Shown: positions 38,111-49,713, counted from the first letter of the stretch. The stretch is 64,000 bases of DNA from Enhygromyxa salina (GCF_002994635.1 NZ_PVNL01000030.1:124001-188000), one strand, 5' to 3'. The notes: generated by a model not told the origin, from the letters alone. A program made the numbers and translations.

Positions 38111-39525
38111 TGCGAGCGAGGATCGTCGCCGCCGCGCTCGCCTTCACACTTGGTTGCGGCGCCAACTCTAGCGAGCAGCCGGAGCTGGCTACGCGCGTCC
38201 AGGGCGACACGCCGACCGTACCGCGGTCGAGTCCGGCGAGCGCTGGGCCCGAGCCGTGGTCGGATCGCTGGCTCGAGCTCGAGGCGTCCCGCTACCTCGA
38301 CGATCCCGAGTTTCGCCGGGCCGCGCTGCTGGCCTCGCTGCGCAACCGCGACAACCAGTACTCCCGCAAGCGCGTGGGCAGCTACGCGCTGGGTGATCGC
38401 GGCTGGGATCGGCTCCCCGAGTGGGTGCCCGCGGTCGCGCCGATCACCGACGCGGACCTCGCAATCCTTCGCGAGACCGGTGAGCTCCCAACGCCTGGGT
38501 CGGGCTCGCCGCTGTGGGATCGCCGTCGCCCGAGCGGGCTCGCCGAGTGGGTCGCGCTGGGCGAGCGGGTGTTCTTCGAGTATCCGCTGCGCGCCGAGCC
38601 GTTCGCCCACTACGCGCTGGCCAACCCAGACCTCGGCGAGGCCGTCGGGCTGCGAGCCGACGCCGACGGACGCTGGCCGGGGGTGGTCGCGTTCGCGGAT
38701 CTCGATGGCCAGACAAAGGTGGGGATCACCTGTGCGCTGTGCCATGTGGGCGAGGCTGCAGGCGGGGACGCCAGCGATCCGATGATCGTGGGCCGGGCAC
38801 GCCGTCGCCTCGACTATGGGCGCATGCGCCTGGCCTACTACCACGACAGCGAGACGCCGATCGATCCCGAGCTGGCCGCGCGCATGGCCAGCTGGGGCCC
38901 GGGTCGCGCCGACGTCACGGACGACGAAGACGCGGATCCGGTTGCGATTCCAGATCTGTGGCAGATCCGCGAGCTGCGTGATCTGACCCAGGCCGCGACG
39001 CTTCGCCACGAGCACCCCGCGGCCCTCGCGATTCGACAGGAGACCCAGCTGCTCCACACCAACGGCGAGCGAGCCCGGCCGCCGCGGGAGCTCGCGTGGG
39101 CGCTGGCCATGTATGTCTATTCGCTCGCGCCACCGGTCCGAGAATTACCGAGTGTGGACGACGCGGCCGTTGCCGCGGGTCGCGTGATCTTTGACCGCGA
39201 GTGCGCGCGCTGCCATCGTGACGCCACGGGCGCGGGGCCACCGATGTCAGCGAAGACGATCGGCACCGATCCCGCGCTCGCGTTTGGCCACGCTCGCGGC
39301 ACGGGCGTGTACCGACCCGCGCCGCTCGTGCGCGTGGCCGAAGCGGGGCCCTATCTCCACGACGGCTCGGTCGCCTCGCTCGAGGAATTGCTGAGCACAG
39401 CGCGGCTCGAGCCAGACTATGCAGCGGGGGCGCGTGGACGTGGGCCGGTGGTCGGACATCGCTTTGGTACAGACCTGACCCCGCGCGATCGCGCGGCGTT
39501 GATTGACTTTCTCGCGACGCTCTAG
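38110..39525 (+). CDS. Diheme c-type cytochrome lipoprotein (peroxidase-like)
   Basis: The 471-residue product has a lipoprotein signal (IVAAALAFTLGC) and two heme-c attachment motifs, CALCH near residue 208 and CARCH near 364. The second half (AAGRVIFDRECARCHRDATG, PLVRVAEAGPYLHDGSVASL, EELLSTARLEPDYAAG, LTPRDRAALIDFLATL) resembles diheme cytochrome c peroxidase/MauG-like proteins, where Tyr-Leu-His-Asp-Gly precedes the C-terminal helix. Peroxidase activity is possible but the bridging residues cannot be checked by eye. It acts outside the cytoplasm, anchored by lipid. It overlaps the upstream lipoprotein gene by one base. Confidence 0.85.
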   Translation: MRARIVAAALAFTLGCGANSSEQPELATRVQGDTPTVPRSSPASAGPEPWSDRWLELEASRYLDDPEFRRAALLASLRNRDNQYSRKRVGSYALGDRGWDRLPEWVPAVAPITDADLAILRETGELPTPGSGSPLWDRRRPSGLAEWVALGERVFFEYPLRAEPFAHYALANPDLGEAVGLRADADGRWPGVVAFADLDGQTKVGITCALCHVGEAAGGDASDPMIVGRARRRLDYGRMRLAYYHDSETPIDPELAARMASWGPGRADVTDDEDADPVAIPDLWQIRELRDLTQAATLRHEHPAALAIRQETQLLHTNGERARPPRELAWALAMYVYSLAPPVRELPSVDDAAVAAGRVIFDRECARCHRDATGAGPPMSAKTIGTDPALAFGHARGTGVYRPAPLVRVAEAGPYLHDGSVASLEELLSTARLEPDYAAGARGRGPVVGHRFGTDLTPRDRAALIDFLATL

Positions 39526-39647
39526 AGACGAGGCGGTTGCCTCGCCGCGCTCGCTGGGGGCAAGCGTCGCGTACCGACACGCGGGCGTGCTGGCGCAGGA
39601 TCCCGCGCGGGTGATCAGCTGGTAGCGATCGGGCTATTCGGCTATGC

Positions 39648-40823
39648 ATGCCGACCCAAATGATCGAGGAGCGACAGAGCTTGCTGCTCGCCCAGAGTGA
39701 GCTGCTGCGCGGGCTCGGTGAGGCTGAGCTCGCCGCGTTCATGCAGCAAGTCACGGTCGTGGAGCTCGAGGCCTCGAACGCGGTCATCGTGCGCGAGGGT
39801 GAGGACGCCGAGAATTTCTACATGATCCTCGCGGGCGAGGCCGAAGTCCTCAAGCGCGAGAACGGGGGCGGGCAACAGTTTCCAATTGCGACTCTGGGTC
39901 CCGGCGAGCACTTTGGCGAGACCGCGCTGTTCGAACGGGTCAAGCGTACGGCGACGATCCGCACGCGCACAGCCATGACGCTCGCGATGCTCAAGACTCG
40001 TGAGGTCCGCGAGGCTCCGCAAGCGCACAGCTGGCTGCCCGGGTTCTTGCTCAACCTGGCCCGCGAGGGGGCCACCCGCCTCGATCGTCGGACCAGCCAG
40101 ACCGTCGAGGGGCTGCGCGCCGAGGCCGACGGGGGCAAGCGTGGGGTCGCCCTCCATCGGTTTGTGATCACCGCAATTGCGGGCCTGTCGCTGTATGCGA
40201 TCACCTCCGCGTTCGCGCTGCGCTCGGCCGCCACGGCGTCGCTCGGGCGTGTGCTCAGCAACACCATCTACCTGGGCCTGGGCGCTCTGCTGATCTGGAT
40301 GATGGCGAAGCGCTCGGGATCGCTGCGCTTGTTTGGGGTGCGGCTGGCTGATGACTGGCGGGCTGAGCTGCGCGAGACCGCGGTCGCGACTGGGCTGTTG
40401 ATCGCGCTGGTGACGGGGCTCAAGGTTGCGCTGATCCACATGGTCCCAGGGTTGTGGGGGCTCGAGCTGTTCAGGCCGCTCGATCTCGGGTTCACCGGGA
40501 TCGTGATCGGGCTCGGCTATGTCGTGTTCTTGGCGCTGCAGGAGCTGTGTGTTCGCGGAGCGCTGCAGTCCTCGCTGGCGGCGGTGTTCGAGGCGGACCC
40601 GCGCGGGGTCACGCTCGCGATCGTGCTGTCGAACGGGTTGTTCGCAGCGCTTCACGCCCACGTCTCGCCCTACCTGGCGATCGTGACCTTCGCGGCGGGG
40701 CTGGTCTGGGGGGCGCTCTACGCCCGGCATCGTTCGCTGCTCGGGGTCGTGATCTCGCACGTGCTGGTCGGGATGTGGGCGCTGCGCGTGCTCGGCCTCG
40801 GCGAGCTGCTGCGCGAGTTCTAG
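39648..40823 (+). CDS. Cyclic-nucleotide-binding domain fused to CPBP-type intramembrane protease
   Basis: The 391-residue product begins with a CRP-like cyclic-nucleotide-binding domain (LAAFMQQVTVVELEASNAVI, EGEDAENFYMILAGEAEVLK, GPGEHFGETALFERVKRTAT, residues 15-120; the GE...ALF-x-x-x-x-R-T-A phosphate cassette is complete). About seven or eight membrane spans follow, with the CPBP/Abi signature in altered form: QELCVRG near 298 where the family has EExxxR, then NGLFAALHAHV near 330 and SHVLVGMWAL near 369. CPBP proteins are Rce1-like proteases or inactive relatives. The Glu-to-Gln change may reduce activity. Fusion to a cNMP domain suggests gating by cAMP or cGMP. An ATG at 39644 is out of frame. 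Confidence 0.85.
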   Translation: MPTQMIEERQSLLLAQSELLRGLGEAELAAFMQQVTVVELEASNAVIVREGEDAENFYMILAGEAEVLKRENGGGQQFPIATLGPGEHFGETALFERVKRTATIRTRTAMTLAMLKTREVREAPQAHSWLPGFLLNLAREGATRLDRRTSQTVEGLRAEADGGKRGVALHRFVITAIAGLSLYAITSAFALRSAATASLGRVLSNTIYLGLGALLIWMMAKRSGSLRLFGVRLADDWRAELRETAVATGLLIALVTGLKVALIHMVPGLWGLELFRPLDLGFTGIVIGLGYVVFLALQELCVRGALQSSLAAVFEADPRGVTLAIVLSNGLFAALHAHVSPYLAIVTFAAGLVWGALYARHRSLLGVVISHVLVGMWALRVLGLGELLREF

Positions 40824-40919
40824 AACATCTCCGCGCTGGACGCGCGATGCCCGCCGGCGCTGAACCTGAACATGCGCGCGCGCACGGAGGGACAGGTCAT
40901 CGCGACATCGTTCTCCTGG

Positions 40920-40925
40920 TAGTCT
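40920..40925 (+). promoter_or_regulatory. -10-like hexamer TAGTCT
   Basis: TAGTCT lies eight bases before the ATG at 40934 and would serve the cytochrome-like lipoprotein and the coupled copper monooxygenase gene. Confidence 0.4.
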
Positions 40926-40933
40926 CGACCCCG

Positions 40934-41422
40934 ATGCGACCCAGGTGGCAGATCTGCGTGGGCGTCGCGCTGCTCACGGCGTGCGCGTCGCCCACGGACG
41001 ACGCAGGCGACGCAGGGGACACTGGCACCGAGACGACCGACTCGACGGACTCGACGGACTCGACCGACTCGACCGGGGGCGAGACGCCCGAGTTTGCGGC
41101 CGAGGTCCAGCCGATCCTCGAGAGCGCGTGCCTGTGCCACTTCATGCCCGCCAACGGCGGCGACATGTCGGCGCCCTACCTGATCCTCAACGCGGGCGTG
41201 GGGCTCGGTGAGCTCGTCGGGGTCGACGCGGTGCAGCTGTCCAGCATGAAGCGCGTCGCCGCGGGGGACCCTGAGAACAGCTACCTGGTCCACAAGTTGC
41301 GGGGCACCCACGTCGACGTTGGGGGCCAGATGGGCACCGACCCGATGCCGCCGTTGCAGGCGCTGGACGAGGCCCAGATCCAGACCATTGAAGCGTGGAT
41401 TGCCGGCGGCGCGCCGGGATGA
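40934..41422 (+). CDS. Cytochrome-c-like lipoprotein with CxCH motif
   Basis: The 162-residue product has a lipoprotein signal (ICVGVALLTAC), a short TDSTDSTDST linker and a domain built like the small cytochrome-c-type modules of planctomycetes and myxobacteria (FAAEVQPILESACLCHFMPA, then AAGDPENSYLVHKLRGT, MGTDPMPPLQALDEAQIQTI, EAWIAGGAPG). The usual CxxCH is shortened to CLCH, so heme attachment is uncertain: it may be single-thioether, absent, or altered. Candidate distal Met is in GTDPMPP. The stop overlaps an ATG of the next gene, a PHM-like copper monooxygenase, suggesting that this protein supplies its electrons. Confidence 0.78.
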   Translation: MRPRWQICVGVALLTACASPTDDAGDAGDTGTETTDSTDSTDSTDSTGGETPEFAAEVQPILESACLCHFMPANGGDMSAPYLILNAGVGLGELVGVDAVQLSSMKRVAAGDPENSYLVHKLRGTHVDVGGQMGTDPMPPLQALDEAQIQTIEAWIAGGAPG

Positions 41423-41451
41423 CGCGCGATCACGAAACGCATGAGCCTGAC

Positions 41452-42501
41452 ATGAACACAAGCATTCGATCCACCCTGAGTCTCGTCGTATCCCTTGGTC
41501 TGGCCGCCGCGTGTGTCGGCGATCCCCCCAGCGCGGACGAAGGCAATTCCACGACGTCGGCGAGCGCAGGCGAGACCGACGCGGGCGACGGCGACACGGG
41601 TGACGGTGACGGCGACGGTGACCCTGGTGACGGCGACGGCGACGGCGACGAGGACCTGCAGCGCTGGGAGATCCGCATGCCGGACTTCAGCCCGCCCTCG
41701 CTGTTTCCGACCTATTATTCTTGCTACACCCAGACCATCGAGGTCCCCTCGGATGTCCACATTGTCGGCTTCGAGCCCAAGGTCACCGACAATCACGTGC
41801 ACCACTATGTCGTGCAGATGCTGGATGTGCCGACCACCGACGACCCCGCTGATCTGTGCGTGGAAGACCCGTGGGATGACATGATCTGGGGCTGGGCCCC
41901 GGGCGGCGAGAACCTGTACTTACCGGCAGAGGCAGGCTTTCGCGCGGGTCAAAACGGCACGGTCACCGTCCGCTTTCAAGTCCACTACGACAACCCGCTC
42001 AACCAGTCGTTCACGGACAGCGGTGGGTTTGACGTGCTGTACACGGAGAACCTGCGGCCCAACGACGCCGCGATCGCCACGTTTGGCGACATTGGCTCGA
42101 TCTACATCCCCGCCGGGGAGGCCGCGCACGAGCACGTCGCAAGCTGCCCGAGCAACTTCACCGCCGCGAACTTTGGCGGCCCGCTCAACGTCATCGCCAC
42201 CTGGCTGCACGCCCACGACATCGGCAGCGTGCTGTGGGGCGAGGTCGTGCCCGCTGGCGGTGGCGCGCCCTACGAGCTCGGGCGCGAGGACCCGTACTAT
42301 TTCGACAATCAGACCTTCTCGTTGGTCCCGGCCAACACGGTGCTGATGCCGGGCGACGAAGTTCGGACTCACTGCGTGTACGACAACTCCGACGGCGTCA
42401 ACCCCGTCGAAGGTGGCCCCGAGACCGCCGACGAGATGTGCATTAATTTCGTGCTGTACTATCCGAAGTCGGAGTCGTTCAACGAGTGCGGGCTGCTCTG
42501 A
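41452..42501 (+). CDS. PHM/DBM-like copper type II monooxygenase lipoprotein
   Basis: The 349-residue product has a lipoprotein signal (STLSLVVSLGLAAAC), a GDGDTGDGDGDGD linker and the two-domain fold of ascorbate-dependent copper monooxygenases (peptidylglycine alpha-hydroxylating and dopamine beta-monooxygenase types). All copper ligand positions can be matched: His pair in TDNHVHHYVV, His in FQVHYDNP, His-x-His in TWLHAHDIG, and Met in ADEMCINFVLYYP. Several Cys could form the family disulfides. Substrate unknown. An upstream in-frame ATG at 41419 overlaps the stop of the CxCH cytochrome gene (ATGA); 41452 gives the better signal peptide. The electron donor may be the neighbouring cytochrome instead of ascorbate. 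Confidence 0.87.
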   Translation: MNTSIRSTLSLVVSLGLAAACVGDPPSADEGNSTTSASAGETDAGDGDTGDGDGDGDPGDGDGDGDEDLQRWEIRMPDFSPPSLFPTYYSCYTQTIEVPSDVHIVGFEPKVTDNHVHHYVVQMLDVPTTDDPADLCVEDPWDDMIWGWAPGGENLYLPAEAGFRAGQNGTVTVRFQVHYDNPLNQSFTDSGGFDVLYTENLRPNDAAIATFGDIGSIYIPAGEAAHEHVASCPSNFTAANFGGPLNVIATWLHAHDIGSVLWGEVVPAGGGAPYELGREDPYYFDNQTFSLVPANTVLMPGDEVRTHCVYDNSDGVNPVEGGPETADEMCINFVLYYPKSESFNECGLL

Positions 42502-42529
42502 TCAATTGAGCGAGCGATCGAGCCTTCGC

Positions 42530-43459
42530 ATGGCCAAGTGGACGCACGCGCAGATCCCTGATCAGACCGGCAAGCACGCGGTCATCACGGGCTCGAACAG
42601 CGGCATCGGCTTCGAGGCCGCGCGGGCGCTCGCAGGCCGCGGGGCCGCCGTGGTGCTCGCGTGTCGCAGCGTGGCCAGGGGCGAGCAGGCCAAGGCCCAG
42701 ATCCTGGCCCAGCACCCCAGCGCAAAGCTGGCGGTCATGGCCCTGGATCTGGCCGATCTCGACCACGTCCGGCAGTTCGCGGCGCAGCTCGGCGAGCGCC
42801 TCGACCACCTGGATCTGCTGATCAACAACGCCGGCGTGATGATGCCGCCCGCGAGCACGACCAAGCAGGGCTTCGAGCTGCAGTTTGGGGTCAACCACCT
42901 GGGCCACTTCGCGCTGACCGGCCTGCTGCTCGAGCGCTTGCAGGCCCGCCCCGGCGCCCGGGTCGTCAGCGTGTCGAGCCAGGCCCATCGGTCGGGGCGG
43001 ATGAACTTCGACGATCTCGACTTCGAGGCCCGCGGTTATGATCGTATGGCCGCATACGGGCAGAGCAAGCTCGCCAACTTGTTGTTCACCTTCGAGGCGC
43101 AGCGGCGGTTCGAGGCCGCCGGGGTCGGCGTGCTCGTCGCCGCCGCGCACCCCGGCTGGACCCGGACCAACCTCCAGCAGCACTGGGGGCTCGCGGATCT
43201 GCTCAACCCGCTGCTTGGCATGGCGCCAGCCAAGGGCGCCCTGCCGACGCTGCGGGCCGCGACCGACCCTGGCGTGCGCAGCGGGGACTACTACGGCCCC
43301 CGCGGCCTCTACCAGATGTGGGGGTACCCCAAGCAGGTGGGCACGACCAAGGCCGCCCGCAGCCAGGCCGACGGTGCGCGGTTGTGGGAGGTGTCCGAGC
43401 TGCGCACGGGTGTGCGCTACCCCGCCGGTCCGGCTGCAATCCCCGGTCATTCTTCGTAG
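42530..43459 (+). CDS. Short-chain dehydrogenase/reductase, retinol-dehydrogenase-like
   Basis: The 309-residue cytosolic product shows the classical SDR pattern: NAD(P)-binding TGSNSGIGFEAARALAG near residues 20-36, ACRS as cofactor-selecting loop, DLADLDHVRQFA, INNAGVM, catalytic Ser in VSVSSQAH and Tyr/Lys in YGQSKLAN. The extended C-terminus (HPGWTRTNLQQHWG, YYGPRGLYQMWGYP) is typical of the retinol dehydrogenase/WWOX-like branch, which reduces or oxidises lipid-like alcohols and carbonyls with NADP(H). No partner genes are evident. It follows the copper monooxygenase by 28 bp and might be co-transcribed with it. Confidence 0.92.
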   Translation: MAKWTHAQIPDQTGKHAVITGSNSGIGFEAARALAGRGAAVVLACRSVARGEQAKAQILAQHPSAKLAVMALDLADLDHVRQFAAQLGERLDHLDLLINNAGVMMPPASTTKQGFELQFGVNHLGHFALTGLLLERLQARPGARVVSVSSQAHRSGRMNFDDLDFEARGYDRMAAYGQSKLANLLFTFEAQRRFEAAGVGVLVAAAHPGWTRTNLQQHWGLADLLNPLLGMAPAKGALPTLRAATDPGVRSGDYYGPRGLYQMWGYPKQVGTTKAARSQADGARLWEVSELRTGVRYPAGPAAIPGHSS

Positions 43460-43496
43460 CAGCAGCCCCAGAACTGTGAGACGGTCGCCGCTACCC

Positions 43497-44264
43497 ATGA
43501 TGCGACAAATGGCTAAACCTTGGTTCGTTTCGGTCGAGTGCGTCCTCGGCCTGGCATTGATCACGCTCCCGTTCGGGTGCACCACCCCGCCCACTGCCGA
43601 CGGCAACACCGCTGCGGAGGGCACCACCAGCAGCGGCGATGGTGACGGTGATCCCACTGGCGACGGCGACGGCGACGGCGACGGCGACCCTGCCGGTGAC
43701 GGCGATCCGGGCTGCACCCCCGGCGCCTTCAACTGTGAATGCAACGGCGGCCTGTGTGACGAGGGGTTGATGTGTGTCGACGGCACCTGCGAGCTCGAGG
43801 GCCCGCCCGACTGCACGCCTGGCACGCTCGACTGCATGTGTGACAACGGCGCTTGCGCTGGCGGCCTCGAGTGCATCGCAGACATCTGTGGGTTCCCCGC
43901 GAGCCCCTATCCCAACTGTGGGTGGGACAACGGAAACGGCTGGAACGCGTGCGGCGAGGTCACGGAGAACCCAGCCGAGCCGCTGATGTGCCCCGAAGGT
44001 CTCGAGCCGGGCGGCGCGTGCCCGATGGGCCTCACGATCGTCGGTTGTTGTGACGAGAACGGCAACAACTGGTGGTGCGAGGGCGGCTCGGTCGCGTTCG
44101 ACGACTGCGGTGGCGGAACCGGCGACGGGGACGGCGACGGCGACGGCGATGGGGATGGAGACGGCGACGGCGATGGGGATGGAGACGGAGACGGAGACGG
44201 CGATGGAGACGGCGACGGAGACGGAGACGGAGACGGCGACGGCGACGGCGACGGCGAGCCGTAG
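43497..44264 (+). CDS. Cys-rich lipoprotein with N-terminal and C-terminal Gly-Asp tracts
   Basis: The 255-residue product has a lipoprotein signal (VLGLALITLPFGC), a GD-rich linker, two short Cys-rich repeats (CTPGAFNCECNGGLCDEGLM and CTPGTLDCMCDNGACAGGLE) and a third Cys-rich domain with Trp (YPNCGWDNGNGWNACGEVTE). It then ends in a 45-residue (Gly-Asp)n tract followed by Glu-Pro. A terminal acidic tail of this kind is unusual, since in other lipoproteins here the tract separates the lipid anchor from the folded domain. It might bind calcium or be a truncated or rearranged allele. Function unknown. Confidence 0.78.
   Translation: MMRQMAKPWFVSVECVLGLALITLPFGCTTPPTADGNTAAEGTTSSGDGDGDPTGDGDGDGDGDPAGDGDPGCTPGAFNCECNGGLCDEGLMCVDGTCELEGPPDCTPGTLDCMCDNGACAGGLECIADICGFPASPYPNCGWDNGNGWNACGEVTENPAEPLMCPEGLEPGGACPMGLTIVGCCDENGNNWWCEGGSVAFDDCGGGTGDGDGDGDGDGDGDGDGDGDGDGDGDGDGDGDGDGDGDGDGDGDGEP
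44121..44255 (+). repeat. Gly-Asp coding tract at the 3' end of a gene
   Basis: About 22 hexamers of types GGCGAC, GGCGAT, GGGGAT and GGAGAC, partly arranged in higher-order copies, run up to the last two codons of the gene. Confidence 0.9.
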
Positions 44265-44278
44265 CCGCCGCTGAGCGG

Positions 44279-44312
44279 GGCTGTCTGCGGCCAGAGGGAA
44301 CCGCAGACAGCC
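44279..44312. terminator. Bidirectional terminator hairpin
   Basis: A perfect 12-bp stem (GGCTGTCTGCGG at 44279-44290, CCGCAGACAGCC at 44301-44312) closes a 10-base loop. It lies between two convergent genes, 15 bp after one stop and 25 bp from the other. No T-run follows on either side. Confidence 0.8.
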
Positions 44313-44336
44313 GGCCAACTCCCGTGGGGACGGTGG

Positions 44337-46406
44337 CTACTCCAAGGTCGCGCGCTCGCCCTGGACCACGTGGAAGCGATGCCCGCCCGGCAGCATGAGC
44401 TGCTGGGTGGTCAGATCGCCGTCGGGCCAGCGGATCTCGATCTCGGCCGCACACGCGTCGCCCAGGCCAAAGTGCAGGACCAGATCATCTTGGGCCCCGT
44501 AGTGCCCGTAGCCGCCGCCGACCTCCTGGGTCTGGGTCACGCCGTCCGCGGTCACGCGGACCCGAGCACCGATCGCGGCCCGGTTGGCGGTCACGCCCTC
44601 GAGCTTCAGCTGGATCCAGCTGCCGCCGTCGCCGTAGACGTTCTCGAACATGCGGATCGCCGATGTCGCGTAGCAGTCGTTGGGGGCGTTGGCGTCACAC
44701 CGCGAGCGCGAGTGCCCGACGATCAGATCCAGGTCACCGTCGCGGTCGAAGTCCGCGGTCACGACCCCGTGCGAGCGGTTGTGCTCGAACGCGTCGGCCG
44801 TCGAGACCGGCTCGAACTGCAGCACGTCGCGCTGGTGAAACAATAGGCCGCGGTTGCCAGCGTAGTCGGAGGCGCCCACGTACACGTCGCGCCAGCCGTC
44901 GTTGTCGAAGTCGAGGGTGGTCAAGCTCATGTGGCCCTCGTCCCAAGACGCGCCCGTCACGTGCTCGACGGTGATCCCCATCGCGTCACGACCCGGGCGC
45001 TCGAAGCTGACGTCCTGCGCCCCCGTGTTGATCAGCGCCTCGCTCATGTCCGAGCCAAGCCCGGCCCACCAGTGGCGGATCTCCCCGGTGTAGAGATCCA
45101 TGTCGCCGTCGTTGTCGAGGTCGGCGCAGGCCGTCGCGCCGCTGTTGCCACCGAGGCGGAAGGGCTCGCGGTCGGAGCTGTGATTCCAGTTGGGCGTGCC
45201 GCAGTTGATCGCCGGGGCCGGGACGCCCGCGCAGTCCTCGGCCATCGGGTTGGACTGGCAGTAGCACCGCGCGAACTGGTTGCTCTGCCACTCGTAGTTC
45301 TCATCGCGGGCGTACCCGGACTCGACCCCGCGCGCGTCGAAGGCCACGAACCCGGTCTCCTGATCCAGGCGGCCCTGCCACAGGTGGTTGGTCGAGCGGC
45401 CGTACGAGCCGGCCAGCAGCTCGGTCCAGCCATCGCCGTTGAGGTCGCAGGCCAGCGCGCTCCAGGCCCGGCTGTGGACGGCGCCAGAGTTGAGCTCGGC
45501 GATCGTGGCTGCGCCGCTGGTAGCGAGCCCCGAGCCGCTGGTGGCCTTGACGAAGCCGCCGTCGCCCGTGCCGTAGTACAGCTCGTCCTGGATCCCGTGC
45601 TCGGTCACCCAGATGTCCACGAACCCGTCGCGGTTGGCGTCGATGAACGACGCGCCCGCGACGATGTCTTCGCTGGCCGCGTGGCGTAGATCGCTGTCGA
45701 CGCTGGCGAGCACGAAGCTGCCGTCGCCCTGGTTGAGCATCAGCTCGCTGGTCTCGCCGAGGCTCGCCATGGGGTCGGAGGTGGTGATCCCGGTGAAGAT
45801 GTCGAGGTCGCCGTCGTTGTCGACGTCGGCCGAGGCGACGATCTCTGCCGGGCGCCCGATCCCAGTGGCCAAGGCCTGGCGCGGGGCGAGCACGCCAGAG
45901 TCCTGGGTGACGTCTTCAAACCCCTGACCGTCGGCGTTGCGCAGCAGCCAGGTGTGGCGGGTGTCGGTGTTGAAGTCGTCGCTGCGGGTTCCACCGCGGC
46001 GCACGAACAGATCCGGCCAGCCGTCAGCGTCGAGATCCGTCACGCTCAGGCGCGTGCCCTCGACCCCAGCGAGACCCCACGCCTGCGTGACCTCCGTGAA
46101 TGCCTGGGTGCCCGGGCTCCAGGCTGGCGCGGCGCCGCAGGTGGGCTCCACGCAGGTTCCGCTGGGCTCGTCGCAGTAGGCGTCCTCGCCACAGATCACG
46201 CCCTCGGGCGTGCCGCAGTGGCACTCGCCATCTTCGCCCGCGATCAGGCCGGCGTCGCACACTGGCTCGCCAGCGGTCTCGGTCCCGGCGGTGTCCGATG
46301 TGTTGTCACCACCACCATCTTGGCTAGCAGGCCCGCCACACGCGAGCGTGAGCAGGGGGACACATGCGAGATAGAGCCGTCGAAATGACACACCAGATGA
46401 TACCAT
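44337..46406 (-). CDS. CRTAC1-like FG-GAP/VCBS repeat lipoprotein
   Basis: The 689-residue product has a lipoprotein signal (LACVPLLTLAC), a short linker, an EGF-like Cys cluster (CHCGTPEGVICGEDAYCDEP) and then a beta-propeller of FG-GAP/VCBS repeats with calcium-type loops (DLDADGWPDLF, DVDNDGDLDIF, DANRDGFVDIW, DLNGDGWTELL, DLDNDGDMDLY, DFDNDGWRDVY, DFDRDGDLDLI). It ends in an ASPIC/UnbV-like domain (GARVRVTADGVTQTQEVGGG, HFGLGDACAAEIEIRWPDG). Such proteins are extracellular, probably adhesive or ligand-binding. It is divergent from the VWA-like lipoprotein with only 29 bp between start codons, so the promoters overlap. Confidence 0.9.
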   Translation of the reverse strand: MVSSGVSFRRLYLACVPLLTLACGGPASQDGGGDNTSDTAGTETAGEPVCDAGLIAGEDGECHCGTPEGVICGEDAYCDEPSGTCVEPTCGAAPAWSPGTQAFTEVTQAWGLAGVEGTRLSVTDLDADGWPDLFVRRGGTRSDDFNTDTRHTWLLRNADGQGFEDVTQDSGVLAPRQALATGIGRPAEIVASADVDNDGDLDIFTGITTSDPMASLGETSELMLNQGDGSFVLASVDSDLRHAASEDIVAGASFIDANRDGFVDIWVTEHGIQDELYYGTGDGGFVKATSGSGLATSGAATIAELNSGAVHSRAWSALACDLNGDGWTELLAGSYGRSTNHLWQGRLDQETGFVAFDARGVESGYARDENYEWQSNQFARCYCQSNPMAEDCAGVPAPAINCGTPNWNHSSDREPFRLGGNSGATACADLDNDGDMDLYTGEIRHWWAGLGSDMSEALINTGAQDVSFERPGRDAMGITVEHVTGASWDEGHMSLTTLDFDNDGWRDVYVGASDYAGNRGLLFHQRDVLQFEPVSTADAFEHNRSHGVVTADFDRDGDLDLIVGHSRSRCDANAPNDCYATSAIRMFENVYGDGGSWIQLKLEGVTANRAAIGARVRVTADGVTQTQEVGGGYGHYGAQDDLVLHFGLGDACAAEIEIRWPDGDLTTQQLMLPGGHRFHVVQGERATLE

Positions 46407-46435
46407 CTGCGCCGTATTCGAGTGTGAGCCTCATC

Positions 46436-47593
<1,158 letters not shown>

Positions 47594-47627
47594 GGGGGCT
47601 GTATATGAGCCCCACAGGCGGCTTGGC
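47594..47627. repeat. Dispersed hairpin-like repeat, copy 3
   Basis: The unit opens GGGGGCTGTATATGAGCCCC, in which GGGGCT and AGCCCC pair around GTATATG, and continues CACAG. It follows directly after the VWA gene stop. A second copy starts 106 bp later; over 34 bp the two differ at two positions. Confidence 0.75.
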
Positions 47628-47699
47628 ACTTCGCGGTCACTCGCTTCGCTCGCTCCCATCGGGCTGGTTGTTTGCGACCGCATGTGTGGCCCCCTGGAA

Positions 47700-47733
47700 G
47701 GGGGCTGTATATGAGCCCCACAGACAGCTTGGC
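47700..47733. repeat. Dispersed hairpin-like repeat, copy 4
   Basis: Second copy of the unit at 47594. Between them lies a sequence with CACTCGCTTCGCTCGCTCC. From 47734 to 47895 I see no gene or clear element. Confidence 0.75.
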
Positions 47734-47895
47734 TTGTCGCCGGCTGCAGCCGCTGACCCGCGAGCTATTGTGGGTATTGCCGAGACCGCGCACCCTGCAC
47801 TCATTTACGTGCGTCACCGGGTGTCATCCAGGCCAAGGCTTTGGAAGCGTGAACCGAACCCTCAGCGGCCAGCCCTATCGAAGGTACAACGCTGG

Positions 47896-47901
47896 TAGTA
47901 T
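47896..47901 (+). promoter_or_regulatory. -10-like hexamer TAGTAT
   Basis: TAGTAT, one of the best -10 matches in the window, lies six bases before the ATG at 47908. Confidence 0.5.
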
Positions 47902-47907
47902 CTGGAC

Positions 47908-49713
<1,806 letters not shown>

